Virus record (IMG/VR): IMGVR_UViG_3300021130_000224 | Coordinates: 1 to 64,000 of that record | DNA from: a virus | Direction: 5' to 3' (one strand) | DNA length: 64,000 nucleotides | In this document: positions 30,305-40,100 of the stretch, in pieces | Layout: every line of letters begins with the position of its first letter | How positions within the stretch are numbered: the first letter of the stretch is position 1 | Made by a program: the position numbers and the translations under genes | Notes under the pieces: generated by a model | Database searches by the model: none | Told to the model about the DNA's origin: nothing | Seen by the model: the letters and a program-made list of their open reading frames with translations, nothing else

Positions 30305-30710
30305 AATAGCATTAGATGGCACCTTAAAGAATGAGGGCTTTTACGGTAACGATCCTTCTGATACAGGTGGTGAAACTCTTTGGGGCATAGCTAGAAAACC
30401 AAACCCAAAATGGGTTGGTTGGCCTATCGTTGACTCATTAAAAAATGAAGATCATTTCCCTCAATGTTTAAAAGAAAATAGTGAACTCTTTGAAGCAAGA
30501 GATTTGTTTTATAGGGAAGCATTTTGGAATGTAATTAAAGGTGATGATATAATCAACCAAGAGGTTGCCAACGATCTGTTTGATAAAGCAGTCAATATGG
30601 GAGTGCATCAAGCAGTAGTACTTTGTCAAAGATCATTAGATGTACCTGAGACTGGTAAAATGGACAGTAGTACCATTAATGTATTAAATACAAATAATCC
30701 ATACGCATGA
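30291..30710 (+). CDS. GH108-type N-acetylmuramidase endolysin, 139 aa
   Basis: The sequence LKNEGFYGNDPSDTGGETLWGIAR carries the family signature: catalytic Glu in NEGFY and the D-P-x-D-x-G-G-E-T loop. The C-terminal half has helical pieces AREAF-like RDLFYREAFW and LFDKAVNMGVHQAVVLCQRSL of the PG-binding lobe. It hydrolyses the peptidoglycan glycan chain in lysis. It overlaps the holin gene by 14 bp and the next gene by 4 bp, so the cassette is coupled. Confidence 0.9.
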   Translation: MAKLEIALDGTLKNEGFYGNDPSDTGGETLWGIARKPNPKWVGWPIVDSLKNEDHFPQCLKENSELFEARDLFYREAFWNVIKGDDIINQEVANDLFDKAVNMGVHQAVVLCQRSLDVPETGKMDSSTINVLNTNNPYA

Positions 30711-31024
30711 AAGAGAAATTAAAAATAGCTATAGTAATAATTGCAAAAATTATTATTACAATATTGATGTTTTGGTATTGTACTTCACCTGCAAAGGCCC
30801 AGTCAATAATAAAACCAGTAGATAGTTGTACTTACTACAAGCGTAAACTGGATACTACGATGCATCAGTTGTATATGACCAGAATGCAGATAAATGCAGC
30901 CAAGTTCTATATTAAGATCTGTCAGAAAAGACCGGCTAATAAGAAGTTTTTCTATGGCTGGATGACACAAAGAGCTATTGTAGATAAGCCAAGTTTTGAC
31001 CCATCACCAATTACTGTTAAATAA
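30707..31024 (+). CDS. Small signal-anchored lysis-associated protein, 105 aa (spanin candidate)
   Basis: N-terminal basic stretch and membrane helix (IAIVIIAKIIITILMFWYC), possibly a signal peptide ending at TSPAKAQ, then a helical, Lys-rich periplasmic-type region with CTYYKRKLDTTMHQ. Position after the endolysin suits an inner spanin component, but no outer-membrane lipoprotein partner is seen next to it. The role is inferred from position. Confidence 0.5.
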   Translation: MKEKLKIAIVIIAKIIITILMFWYCTSPAKAQSIIKPVDSCTYYKRKLDTTMHQLYMTRMQINAAKFYIKICQKRPANKKFFYGWMTQRAIVDKPSFDPSPITVK

Positions 31025-31030
31025 AAAACA

Positions 31031-31603
31031 ATGTTAGTACAACAACTTCCGGATCTTGAACTTGCTCTTATTGATTTAAGAGATAGTTCGGTTATTGCTA
31101 TAAGTGATTTAAGTACTTACGGTGCTATACCTTCATCAAACCAACTTGCACTACAAATAACTCCTCCAGGATACCCAACTGTAAATGTTCCATTTAGTCC
31201 ATTGAATGTAAATGTATACAAGTGTGTTGATCTTGGAGTTACCTGTTCTGATTCAGGTTGTACACCTTTACCAGATGGTATATATGAAATAGTATATACT
31301 GTAGTAAATGTTCAACCCAATGCTGTAATCAGTAAAAAGTTTATTAAGATTGATACAATCAAATGCAAGTACCAACATGCTTTCCTCAAGGTAGATCTTG
31401 AATGTGGTTGTCACAATCCATCATACGCAAATTACATGACCGAACTCCGTTCAATTAAACTGTACATAGATGGAAGTGTTGCTGAGTGTAATGCAGGAAA
31501 TTATAGGCTTTCTGGAGAGTACTATAAAAAAGCTGACATGATGCTGGATAAGTTATCTTGCAAATTTCCGGGAAGTAAATGGAAACAATGTAGTAACTGT
31601 TAA
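31031..31603 (+). CDS. Cysteine-rich structural protein, 190 aa
   Basis: Contains PDGIYEIVYTVVN... then KFIKIDTIKCKYQHAFLKVDLECGCHN, NAGNYRLSGEYYKKADMML and a CKFPGSKWKQCSNC end. Similar proteins with the 'DGxYxIxY...KxxDTIxCKYxxAFLxxDL' pattern occur beside fibre genes in Bacteroidota phages. Probably a fibre-attachment or hub component. First of a run of Cys-rich genes. Confidence 0.55.
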   Translation: MLVQQLPDLELALIDLRDSSVIAISDLSTYGAIPSSNQLALQITPPGYPTVNVPFSPLNVNVYKCVDLGVTCSDSGCTPLPDGIYEIVYTVVNVQPNAVISKKFIKIDTIKCKYQHAFLKVDLECGCHNPSYANYMTELRSIKLYIDGSVAECNAGNYRLSGEYYKKADMMLDKLSCKFPGSKWKQCSNC

Positions 31604-31613
31604 ACTAAAGTAT

Positions 31614-31778
31614 ATGGCTTGCAATAGAGTAAAATGCGTAAATCAAACTTGTAGTGTCATTCTTCCTGCATGTCAGATGATACAAGGAATGTGCCCTACT
31701 TGTTACGTAAACAAGAATCAACAACAACAAAACAAAACTGTAAATGTTCTTAATCAATCCAACATTAACCGACACTAA
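31614..31778 (+). CDS. Cysteine-rich small protein, 54 aa
   Basis: ATG 31614 (MACNRVKCVNQTCSVILPAC) to TAA 31778, with six Cys including CPTCY, followed by a Gln/Asn-rich tail. It fits exactly between the neighbours, overlapping the next start by 35 bp. Its Cys pattern matches the neighbours and suggests a metal or disulfide link in the fibre module. Confidence 0.5.
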   Translation: MACNRVKCVNQTCSVILPACQMIQGMCPTCYVNKNQQQQNKTVNVLNQSNINRH

Positions 31779-32016
31779 CCTGAACAATGATGGGTACAAT
31801 AACTTGCTTGATGGCATTGATAGAACCATTGCTAATCTTGCAAGTACACAGTATCTTAATCATGTGAATGGTTATCAGAACAAAGTAGATTTTACTTTGT
31901 ATGACAGGCTATGTGAGTACAGAGAGATCTTAATGGATAAATTCATGGGATGTAATTGTCTGGATGATGAGTATACAATATACATAATTTCAAAAGTTCA
32001 AAAACTAATTTGCTAA
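31744..32016 (+). CDS. Hypothetical protein, 90 aa
   Basis: MFLINPTLTDTNLNNDGYNNLLDGIDRTIANLASTQYLNHVNG... ending FMGCNCLDDEYTIYIISKVQKLIC; helical with a Cys pair in GCNC near the end. It is one base from the collar-domain gene. Likely a small structural part. Confidence 0.55.
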   Translation: MFLINPTLTDTNLNNDGYNNLLDGIDRTIANLASTQYLNHVNGYQNKVDFTLYDRLCEYREILMDKFMGCNCLDDEYTIYIISKVQKLIC

Positions 32017-32017
32017 T

Positions 32018-33211
32018 ATGGGAAGTGCATGTAATAATTCAGTAAGTAATAATTACTTTGAAAAGCTGACACCAGACACAGGAATAGTGTATACTGGCCC
32101 GACTATAACTGCCTTGGGTATTTGTACAGGAGATAGGTTAAATGAAGTAGAGGCAGTGCTTCTTCAAAAGATACTTGACTATGCTACCGGTGTGGGAATA
32201 TCAATACCAAGTATTGATCTTACTACATGTACAGCTTTTACAAGCTGTATTACCTGTTGCAATAATGGTTGCACAGATCTTCCTTGTTTACTTGAATGTT
32301 ACAAGACAGCTATATGTACAATATGGGGAGATGTACAAACTTTGCAGTCTCAGGTAAGTGCACTGCTTGATGGTCCTTACAATACAGGTTGCTTGACTGG
32401 TCTTTCAACTAACCCAACCCTCAACCAGATCATTCAGCAGTTGATACTTCAATTCTGCACACTGCAAACACAAGTCGCCACCTTGACAACACAGGTAACT
32501 AATCTTACAACAGGGCTCCCGGTGCAAATAGGAAACTTCTTGTTGAATGCCCTTACTACCTGTCAAGGTACTAATACCCTTGTAACAACTGGTGCAGGTG
32601 CAAGTGCACAGATAGCATTTAAAGGATTTGTACCTATAGGTGCCATCATACCATATGCCGGACCTACAACAAATAAATTTGATTCAACAGGGCTTGGTCT
32701 TGCAAATACCGATGTATGTGACTTTGCCCTCTGTAATGGTAAAAATGGTACAGTAGATATGAGGGAGCAGGTACCTGTAGGTTGTGGTGCAGGGGTAATG
32801 GGTGGTAGTACACTACCCTCAAATGCCAGTGGTGCCAACTATGCATTAGGTGCTTTGGTAGGACAAGCTTCAGTAACATTGCTTTCTAACCAGTCAGGCT
32901 TTCCTGGTTCTGCAATTACCATAGTTGATAATGGACATGACCATGTTTTATATTTTAATCAAAGAAATGGTAATTTTACAACAAATGGTAGCAATGGTTA
33001 TATGGATGCTACTTCTGTACCTGGTTCTAATACAGGAGGCACAGCACCATTTGTACCTGCAAATAATGTAGTATCAGGTTCAACTATTCAAGCAAAAATA
33101 AGTAAATCATATAGTAATATATCAATAAGTGCAACTGCGACAAACGCTCAACAGTCACATGAAAACAGACAGCCTTCAAGGGCATTGTTATACATTCAAA
33201 GAATAGCATAA
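32018..33211 (+). CDS. Tail-collar-domain fibre protein, 397 aa
   Basis: N-terminal Cys-rich part (residues 1-150) with helical coil, then a phage tail collar domain: FVPIGAIIPYAGPTTNKFDS, FALCNGKNGTVDMREQVPVGC, a G/S/N-rich loop and SHENRQPSRALLYIQRI at the end. Collar domains trimerise and often form the tip of receptor-binding fibres. The end overlaps the next gene by one base (TAATG). Confidence 0.82.
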   Translation: MGSACNNSVSNNYFEKLTPDTGIVYTGPTITALGICTGDRLNEVEAVLLQKILDYATGVGISIPSIDLTTCTAFTSCITCCNNGCTDLPCLLECYKTAICTIWGDVQTLQSQVSALLDGPYNTGCLTGLSTNPTLNQIIQQLILQFCTLQTQVATLTTQVTNLTTGLPVQIGNFLLNALTTCQGTNTLVTTGAGASAQIAFKGFVPIGAIIPYAGPTTNKFDSTGLGLANTDVCDFALCNGKNGTVDMREQVPVGCGAGVMGGSTLPSNASGANYALGALVGQASVTLLSNQSGFPGSAITIVDNGHDHVLYFNQRNGNFTTNGSNGYMDATSVPGSNTGGTAPFVPANNVVSGSTIQAKISKSYSNISISATATNAQQSHENRQPSRALLYIQRIA

Positions 33212-33720
33212 TGAGTACTATTTGTTGTCCTCCGGGTTCCGTATATGTAGATGGGTCAGGTAATTATACTGACCCTTCACCCATTATTGGTACAGGTCAT
33301 GTTAGTAATGCAACTAGTTCAGGTGTTATTAATGCATGTAATAGATTAGTTAATATTACTCCTAATGTATCTGCAGTTGCAATACCTACTGGCAGTAGTA
33401 CAGTAAATTGTTTATGTTGTCCTTCTGGATACACATATAGCTCATATACCGGTAAATGTGTAGGATTGAGTTCTCTTGACCCTGCTGTTCCAACTGTGCC
33501 TTGTATTACTTGTGTTTGTCCTCCAGCAATTATAAATACTTGCCCTACTTGCGGAACTCAAGGACACGCAATTGTTTTTAAATTTGATTTTAATAAAAAG
33601 GCATGTTATAATTGTACACCTCAAGATAACAATGGTCCAAGTTGTCTTGATTCTTTTTTACCTCCACAGTATATTGATCCGATAATTGATTTTGAACTTA
33701 GAAATAAAAACTTTATATAA
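33211..33720 (+). CDS. Cysteine-rich fibre-associated protein, 169 aa
   Basis: Two copies of a CCPxGxxY motif (ICCPPGSVYVDGSGNYTD and CLCCPSGYTYSSYTGKCVG), then CITCVCPPAIINTCPTCG and CYNCTPQ. About 19 Cys in 169 residues. Likely disulfide- or metal-linked and displayed with the fibres. Coupled to both neighbours by overlapping stop-start. Confidence 0.65.
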   Translation: MSTICCPPGSVYVDGSGNYTDPSPIIGTGHVSNATSSGVINACNRLVNITPNVSAVAIPTGSSTVNCLCCPSGYTYSSYTGKCVGLSSLDPAVPTVPCITCVCPPAIINTCPTCGTQGHAIVFKFDFNKKACYNCTPQDNNGPSCLDSFLPPQYIDPIIDFELRNKNFI

Positions 33721-35540
33721 TGGCATACGATAGCACCCTGGTAGTTTATACCAATGTACCGCTTACATATATTAATGTAACTCCGGGAATGAACCTGCAA
33801 ACAATATTGCAGAACATTAATACTGCTGTAAATACAATGAACCCTGCTCCAAATTATAGCGGTTATAATCTTGGACCGTATTATGGTTACAGTATTACAC
33901 AAACAGATGGTACATCTCATCCTACTAATACTCAAAACTTTGCTGAGGGTATAAGTAAAATTGTATGTAAAACAGAAAGTGATCTTTACACTTTTATCAA
34001 TACTACTTATCCTGCAAATCAGACAACATTAAGTAATGCAATAACAGCATTGCAAATTCCTGGTTTGACATATTCTTATACTGGTGGGGGAGGTTCAATT
34101 TCTATCACAAGTGGTATGACAAGAAACCAAGTATTAACTGCTACGTATACAGGAGTAGGTAACATACTTGCACTTTTGAATGCTCCAGGTAGTACATGGA
34201 GTACATTGTCTATATCTACTCCTACTAATATAAATACCGCATTTAACTCATTGATTGCTTATTTATCTAATCTTACAACATCACTTAGTGGATATCAAAC
34301 TGCAATAGGTACATTTGACAACTCTGCAAATTGTCTTGCAGGTACAAGTACAGATAGTGTTAGGACTACAATTAGCTCTATTATAACTTACATATGTAAT
34401 ACTTTACCTTCATTTAACGCATCATCTATAACTACAAGTTGTTTAACTACTCAAACAAGTCTTCAAAATTGGGTGCAGCAATTAGCACACGCTGTAGATG
34501 GTCTTATAAATTCAACTGTAGTAGGTGTAACAGATAGTTCATTAATTGCAACAAGTACAAGTTGTGGGGGTAAAACTTTGTCTATTAATCCTTCTTCAAG
34601 TCTTGTTACTAAAGTACTTAATAGTTCATCTGATACTACCCCAGGCTATTTAAGTAATAAAGTATCTGCAGGTTCAAATATCACTATCAGTACTCTTAAT
34701 TCAGGAGCTAATGAACAGATACAGATATCTGCAACATTGCCTACTCCTAATCAAGTTGCTGTAAACTCATCTGATATTGCTCCGGCCTTTCTACAAAATA
34801 AATTACCAACTACTGCAGGTACTTGGGGGTTATCAATAAATGTTGCACCAAGTTCTGATAATACTCAATTATATTTACAACCGCAAGTAAATGATCCATA
34901 TGCATTTATTCAAAACATGTTTAAGTATATAAGTAGTGATCCAAATTTACTTGCATTATTTTGTACTTTAGTTTCTGAGTGTAATGGCAATCAATGTTAT
35001 CCACCTACTGCACTTATTGTTACAATATCTGGATCTACATTTAATTTATCTTGGACATATGGTGCAAATAATACATCACAGATTGTAGGCTACAGACAGA
35101 GAGGTAATGTTGATTTTATAACAAATGCAAATATTACATCTGCTAATCCGCAGTCTTCTACTACTAATAGTGCAAGTGTTACTGGTCTTAATAACAATAC
35201 TGTTTATCAGTTCCAAATAACTTCCATTTGTACATCAAGTAATAGTCTTAGTAATATATATGAGTCTGTAATATTCTCTCAGCAAAGTATTACAGATGGT
35301 GTAAACGCTGGAGTAATATCTGTAAATCAGGCACCAATGCCTACTGTAAATACAATAACTTATACTTTATATTCTGGACAATCTCCTGTGCAAACTGTAT
35401 ATGGTACAGGAATAAATCCTGTTGCTAAATTTGCAGCAGTTAGTTCAGGTAACTATACAGTTAAATATAGTTATACAACATTGGTAAATGGCATAAATGT
35501 AACCAGTTCAACTTATACATCAGGTACTATAACAGTATAA
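33720..35540 (+). CDS. Fibre protein with fibronectin type III domain, 606 aa
   Basis: A Thr/Ser/Asn-rich beta body with long low-complexity strands. Residues about 430-515 (PPTALIVTISGSTFNLSWTY ... NTVYQFQITSICTSSNS) match an FnIII module: the W in the B strand and the Y-x-F-x-I strand are in place. Such modules bind carbohydrate or host surface proteins. Starts at the overlapping ATG after the upstream stop. Confidence 0.72.
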   Translation: MAYDSTLVVYTNVPLTYINVTPGMNLQTILQNINTAVNTMNPAPNYSGYNLGPYYGYSITQTDGTSHPTNTQNFAEGISKIVCKTESDLYTFINTTYPANQTTLSNAITALQIPGLTYSYTGGGGSISITSGMTRNQVLTATYTGVGNILALLNAPGSTWSTLSISTPTNINTAFNSLIAYLSNLTTSLSGYQTAIGTFDNSANCLAGTSTDSVRTTISSIITYICNTLPSFNASSITTSCLTTQTSLQNWVQQLAHAVDGLINSTVVGVTDSSLIATSTSCGGKTLSINPSSSLVTKVLNSSSDTTPGYLSNKVSAGSNITISTLNSGANEQIQISATLPTPNQVAVNSSDIAPAFLQNKLPTTAGTWGLSINVAPSSDNTQLYLQPQVNDPYAFIQNMFKYISSDPNLLALFCTLVSECNGNQCYPPTALIVTISGSTFNLSWTYGANNTSQIVGYRQRGNVDFITNANITSANPQSSTTNSASVTGLNNNTVYQFQITSICTSSNSLSNIYESVIFSQQSITDGVNAGVISVNQAPMPTVNTITYTLYSGQSPVQTVYGTGINPVAKFAAVSSGNYTVKYSYTTLVNGINVTSSTYTSGTITV

Positions 35541-35542
35541 CC

Positions 35543-37906
35543 ATGAGTGCAGGAATATCTAAAGGATTATGGAACGCCCAATTGAACTTACCCTTTTTAA
35601 TAGATGGAGTAGGTAACCCTGGTGATTTTTATAATGTAGATGTTGCCGGTTATCAGAATACAGGATCAGGAATGAATTTGTATTCTTATGGTGGTATTGT
35701 TGTAATGGACGCTTTAAATAAATGGATACCTGAACCCGGAGCAAATCAAAATTGTAGTATTGTTACATCTGTTGCATCAGATGGTACTATTAATGTTTCA
35801 CCAAATACAGGCGATGTAATTGTATCGTTACCTAATACTGGTGTAGCTGCAGGATCTTATACAAATACATCAATTACTGTTGATGCTCAAGGTAGAATAA
35901 CTGCAGCATCAACTGGTACAGGAGGGGGCATTTCATCTATTACTGTATCATTGCCTTTATCATCTACAGGTGGCAGTAACCCAAATATATCCATAAGTCA
36001 AGCAGGAACAAGTACAGATGGTTATTTAAGTGCTAGTGATTGGAATATTTTTACAAATAAACAAAATGCAATAACTCTTACCACAACAGGTAATTCGGGT
36101 AATGCAACTTTTGTAAGCAATACTTTAAATATTCCTAATTATACAGCATCTGGTATAGGTGCTGTTCCCACTACAAGACAGATAACTATAAACGGTACTT
36201 CTTATGATTTATCTGCTGATAGATCATGGTCAGTAGGTACAATAGCATCTTTAAATGGTCTTACAGGATCAACTCAAACATTTGTAAATGATACAAATGT
36301 AACTATTGTTTCTACTGGTACTACTCACACTTTGACATGGAGTGGTACACTATCCGATTCAAGAATATCTTCTGCATCTACTTGGAACGCTAAACAATCT
36401 GCACTTTCAGGAACAGGTATAGTTAAATCTACATCGGGAACTATTTCTTATATATCAGGTACATCATCTCAATTTGTGAAAGGAGATGGCTCATTAGATT
36501 CTACTTCATATGGCACAGTTGCATCAGTATCTGGTACAGCTAATAGAATCACATCTACTGGTGGAGCTAACCCAGTAATAGACATAGCTTCTACATATGT
36601 AGGACAAGCATCTATTACTACTCTTGGTAATATCTCAACAGGTGTATGGGGAGCCACTTCTATATCTGCTATTAAAGGTGGCACAGGCTTAAGTATCTAT
36701 ACTACTGGTGATATGATTTATGCTAATACCGCTACATCATTTACTAAAGTAGGAATAGGTTCTAATGGACAAATATGGACAGTTGTAAGTGGAGTTCCTG
36801 CATGGTTAACGCCAATAATACCCACTCTGGATCAGATACTAACATCCGGAGCTATATCTACTACTACTATTAAGATACAAGATAGTTTAATTACTCCAGT
36901 CTCAGCTACTTGGCAAACTCAAAGCTCTTTTGTTGTAAGCTATAACGGAGCAACATTATCAGGTCTATCTTATGGTGGAGGAGGTACATATGGGATAATA
37001 CAAGTAGGTGACGGTACTCATAATATAACTATTCAACCTACTACTCTTACAAATAGTTGGATACAAACCTTACCAAACAAATCAGGTACATTTGCAATGT
37101 TATCTGATATTACATCAGGTACAGTAACTTCTGTAGGTTTAACTTCATCTGATATAACTGTTACAGGTACATCTCCAATTACTACATCCGGCTCCTGGTC
37201 ATTGTCTTTACCAGTAGTCAACAGTAATGTTGGTACATACAACAATGTAACAGTTAATGCCAAAGGCCAAGTTACTGCAGCAAGCAATGTATCATATCTT
37301 ACTACGGCTATAACATCACTTAATGGTCTTACTGCAGCAACTCAAACATTATCAAGTACTGATCTTAATATAACTTCATCAACAAGTACTCACAGTTTTG
37401 CTATAGCCAATAATGCTGTTACTTATGCTAAAATGCAAGCTGTATCGGCAACATCTAAATTACTTGGTAGTTCATCAACTAGTACACCTGTACAGGAAAT
37501 AACATTAGGTACTGGTATTAGTATGTCAGGTACTACTTTATCTGCTACTGGTTCAGGAGGTTCTTTAGGTATTACATTAAGTGGCAGTGGTGGTACTATT
37601 ACAACTGGATCAAAAGGTTACGCAAGAATGCCAAGGGCCGGCACAATAACAAGCTGGACATTGGTTGGTGACCAGGCATCTGGTTCAATAGTAGTTGATG
37701 TAAAAAGATCAACGTATGCAGGATTTCCTACAACAACCTCTATTGCCGGTACTGATTTACCTACAATATCATCTGCCCAAAAAGCAACTGATTCTACTTT
37801 GACAGGATGGGGATCTACTTCACTTGCTCAAGGTGACATAATAGAGTTTGTAGTAAACTCTTGCACAGCATTTACTTTTATAACACTTTCAATATCTTAT
37901 TCATAA
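35543..37906 (+). CDS. Long tail fibre, 787 aa
   Basis: Repeated S/T/G-rich beta units of the type ITSLNGLTAATQTLSS... and ISSITVSLPLSSTGGSNPN, with a shaft-like core (GTVTSVGLTSSDITVTGTSP) and a terminal globular domain from about residue 690 (ITLSGSGGTITTGSKGYARMPRAG...FVVNSCTAFTFI). Such fibres are common in Bacteroidota phages and determine host binding. Confidence 0.78.
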   Translation: MSAGISKGLWNAQLNLPFLIDGVGNPGDFYNVDVAGYQNTGSGMNLYSYGGIVVMDALNKWIPEPGANQNCSIVTSVASDGTINVSPNTGDVIVSLPNTGVAAGSYTNTSITVDAQGRITAASTGTGGGISSITVSLPLSSTGGSNPNISISQAGTSTDGYLSASDWNIFTNKQNAITLTTTGNSGNATFVSNTLNIPNYTASGIGAVPTTRQITINGTSYDLSADRSWSVGTIASLNGLTGSTQTFVNDTNVTIVSTGTTHTLTWSGTLSDSRISSASTWNAKQSALSGTGIVKSTSGTISYISGTSSQFVKGDGSLDSTSYGTVASVSGTANRITSTGGANPVIDIASTYVGQASITTLGNISTGVWGATSISAIKGGTGLSIYTTGDMIYANTATSFTKVGIGSNGQIWTVVSGVPAWLTPIIPTLDQILTSGAISTTTIKIQDSLITPVSATWQTQSSFVVSYNGATLSGLSYGGGGTYGIIQVGDGTHNITIQPTTLTNSWIQTLPNKSGTFAMLSDITSGTVTSVGLTSSDITVTGTSPITTSGSWSLSLPVVNSNVGTYNNVTVNAKGQVTAASNVSYLTTAITSLNGLTAATQTLSSTDLNITSSTSTHSFAIANNAVTYAKMQAVSATSKLLGSSSTSTPVQEITLGTGISMSGTTLSATGSGGSLGITLSGSGGTITTGSKGYARMPRAGTITSWTLVGDQASGSIVVDVKRSTYAGFPTTTSIAGTDLPTISSAQKATDSTLTGWGSTSLAQGDIIEFVVNSCTAFTFITLSISYS

Positions 37907-38145
37907 TGACTTACAAAATACTTAGCGTATCTCAAATACAAGATACAATTACTACAACAGTAGAAATCACTTTATCAACAGGTGTAGAAACTATTGATAT
38001 TATTCATTTCAGACCAAGTTCTGTTGAAGAAATTAACCAAAATGTACAAAACAGATTATTGTCGGAACAATCAAAAATAGATGCTATTAAAACAGTATCT
38101 AATTTAATTACAACAATACCTGTAGGGGAAACAGTAACAATATAA
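37906..38145 (+). CDS. Small fibre-module protein, 79 aa
   Basis: ATG 37906 overlaps the fibre stop (TAATG): MTYKILSVSQIQDTITTTVEITL, then a helical middle and ...NLITTIPVGETVTI. Beta-rich N-terminus plus coil suggests a fibre chaperone or attachment piece. Confidence 0.55.
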   Translation: MTYKILSVSQIQDTITTTVEITLSTGVETIDIIHFRPSSVEEINQNVQNRLLSEQSKIDAIKTVSNLITTIPVGETVTI

Positions 38146-38149
38146 TTAA

Positions 38150-39745
38150 ATGGCAACTTATTACTTTAGAAACTCAGGTAACTCTGCTTGGTCAACAGCT
38201 ACAAACTGGAGCTTGACAAGTGGAGGAGGTGCAACCGGAGCAGTACCTACTTCTACAGATAATGCTATACTAGATGCCAATTCAGGTGCTTGTACTATCA
38301 GTAGTACCAGTGTATGTAAAACACTTAATACTACAGGATATACTAGTACTTTAACATTAAATGCAGGTATAAACGTATCTGGTAATATTACTATTGGAGT
38401 AAATACACTTTGGTCTGGTACAGGTACTTTAGCTTGTTATGGTGATGCATCGACACATACTGCTACTATAACATCTAATGCAAACATAATAGGTGTGCCA
38501 TTTCAATTTTATTGTAATGGTTCAAGTTCTACTTTTACATTAAGTGGTGATTTAACAGTAAACGCTCTTGTATCAACTTCAGCATCTACTGGAGCATTAA
38601 CTACTACTATAAATAGCGGTAATATATTTTGTAAAACATCCTTTTATCTTCATGTAGCTAATGGAACAACTTGTACTACAACAGGTACAGCAGTCATTCA
38701 ATTAGTAGGTACCGGAACATTAACAAGTGGAAGCGGTACATTACAGAATAATCTTATAATCAATACATCTGGTGTAATAACTTGGAGTGGATATGCAGGT
38801 ACATTAACTTATAATACAGGTACTATAACATATATAGCAGGTACTGTAACAGGTACAACTAACTCTACACTGGCTATGACTGGTGCTACTACATTAGATC
38901 TTAATAATGGTGGATTAGGGAATTATTTGAATTTAAAACTTTCTTTTGCTAGTTCATCAACTATAACATTAATAAGTAATGCATATACTTCATTAGGTGT
39001 TCAAAATGCTAATAGTGCTATTTGTGTAGTTAATGGTTATGGTATTTATATATCAGGAGGTACTCTTCAGTATTATAGTATGAGTGGTACTACTACTTTT
39101 TATATAAAAGGTACATGTACCATGAATACAAGTGCTGGTGGACTACAGAATAGTGTAGTATTTGATGCAGGTGCAAATACTATAACATTAGGTACAAATT
39201 CATATTCTACTGGAACTATAACCTATACATCAGGTGTAATAAGCTCCACAGGTACTTTTACTATAACTGGAACAACAACACTTAATACTACAGGTATGAC
39301 CTGGGGTACTATGACAATAAACTCTGGAACAATAACATTAAACTCTTTATTATCAGTAACTACTTTTAATATAGGTAACTCTAACCAGACAGTAACATTT
39401 GCAGGCTCTGCTGGGTATAATATAGGTACACTTAATATGCAAACAGGTTTTAGTATGAGTATGATACTTTCTACAGGTATTACATATACAGTAAGTACTT
39501 CTTTAAATTTACTTACATCTTCAATAGCAAACCCTAATATTATCAAATCAGGTACTCCTGGTACTAAAGCTACTTTTATTCTTTCTAGTGGGGCTACACA
39601 AAGTAGTCATTATATTACAGTAACGGATATAGATAGTTCAGCAGGACAAACTATATGGGTATGGAAACCCACACTTTCAAATACTTTAAACTGGAATACT
39701 TTAACTAATGCAGCTATGCAATTTTCATCAACTTTTGTAAATTAA
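38150..39745 (+). CDS. Beta-solenoid fibre or adhesin, 531 aa
   Basis: Starts MATYYFRNSGNSAWSTATNWS, a motif I associate with Bacteroidota phage fibre and adhesin proteins, then about 25 short G-T/N-T-I repeats of the type TLNTTGMTWGTMTINSGTIT, as in a right-handed beta-helix. No signal peptide. It ends in a small jelly-roll-like tip (YITVTDIDSSAGQTIWVWKP). Confidence 0.75.
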   Translation: MATYYFRNSGNSAWSTATNWSLTSGGGATGAVPTSTDNAILDANSGACTISSTSVCKTLNTTGYTSTLTLNAGINVSGNITIGVNTLWSGTGTLACYGDASTHTATITSNANIIGVPFQFYCNGSSSTFTLSGDLTVNALVSTSASTGALTTTINSGNIFCKTSFYLHVANGTTCTTTGTAVIQLVGTGTLTSGSGTLQNNLIINTSGVITWSGYAGTLTYNTGTITYIAGTVTGTTNSTLAMTGATTLDLNNGGLGNYLNLKLSFASSSTITLISNAYTSLGVQNANSAICVVNGYGIYISGGTLQYYSMSGTTTFYIKGTCTMNTSAGGLQNSVVFDAGANTITLGTNSYSTGTITYTSGVISSTGTFTITGTTTLNTTGMTWGTMTINSGTITLNSLLSVTTFNIGNSNQTVTFAGSAGYNIGTLNMQTGFSMSMILSTGITYTVSTSLNLLTSSIANPNIIKSGTPGTKATFILSSGATQSSHYITVTDIDSSAGQTIWVWKPTLSNTLNWNTLTNAAMQFSSTFVN

Positions 39746-39755
39746 TAATAATAAT

Positions 39756-40043
39756 ATGAATACTGAAAAAATAAAAGAGCTGTTTAAATTTTCATGGTCA
39801 CAAGCTTTTAGTGACAGTAATGGAAAATCGAGTATTTTACCTATGGCAGGTGCATATATTGTATTAGTAGGAGGACTTGGTTTTCTTTATGGTGGAGTGA
39901 CTAAAGATACTAATCTTATAACTCAATCAGTTATTATGACTGGTATAGGTGCCGGTATTTTAATGGGTCGCAAAATTGTAAATGGTAAACCCGAAGATCT
40001 TCCTTTTATGGATCAAGGTAATGACAAACCTAACCAGTCTTGA
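39756..40043 (+). CDS. Membrane protein, holin-like or fibre-module, 95 aa
   Basis: Hydrophobic stretches MAGAYIVLVGGLGFLYGGV and SVIMTGIGAGILMGR. It has two helices with a short loop and a polar tail. It may be a second holin or an internal membrane component. It ends the fibre region; the gap that follows carries a promoter box. Confidence 0.55.
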   Translation: MNTEKIKELFKFSWSQAFSDSNGKSSILPMAGAYIVLVGGLGFLYGGVTKDTNLITQSVIMTGIGAGILMGRKIVNGKPEDLPFMDQGNDKPNQS

Positions 40044-40088
40044 TAGGTTATTTGTTTCTGACCTAACCTAAGTGATTAATTTGTATCT

Positions 40089-40096
40089 TAATTTTG
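40089..40096 (+). promoter_or_regulatory. Promoter box of the ring-protein operon
   Basis: TAATTTTG fits TAnnTTTG and ends 4 nt before the ATG at 40101, as in the nuclease genes. No TTTG at the standard -33, but the gap 40044-40088 is AT-rich. It would start the tail operon, possibly with a leaderless message. Confidence 0.5.
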
Positions 40097-40100
40097 TACT

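Noticed and set aside
33720-39745. Diversity-generating retroelement target in the fibre genes
   Set aside because: No reverse transcriptase or template-repeat pair was seen in the window; the low complexity is ordinary fibre shaft.
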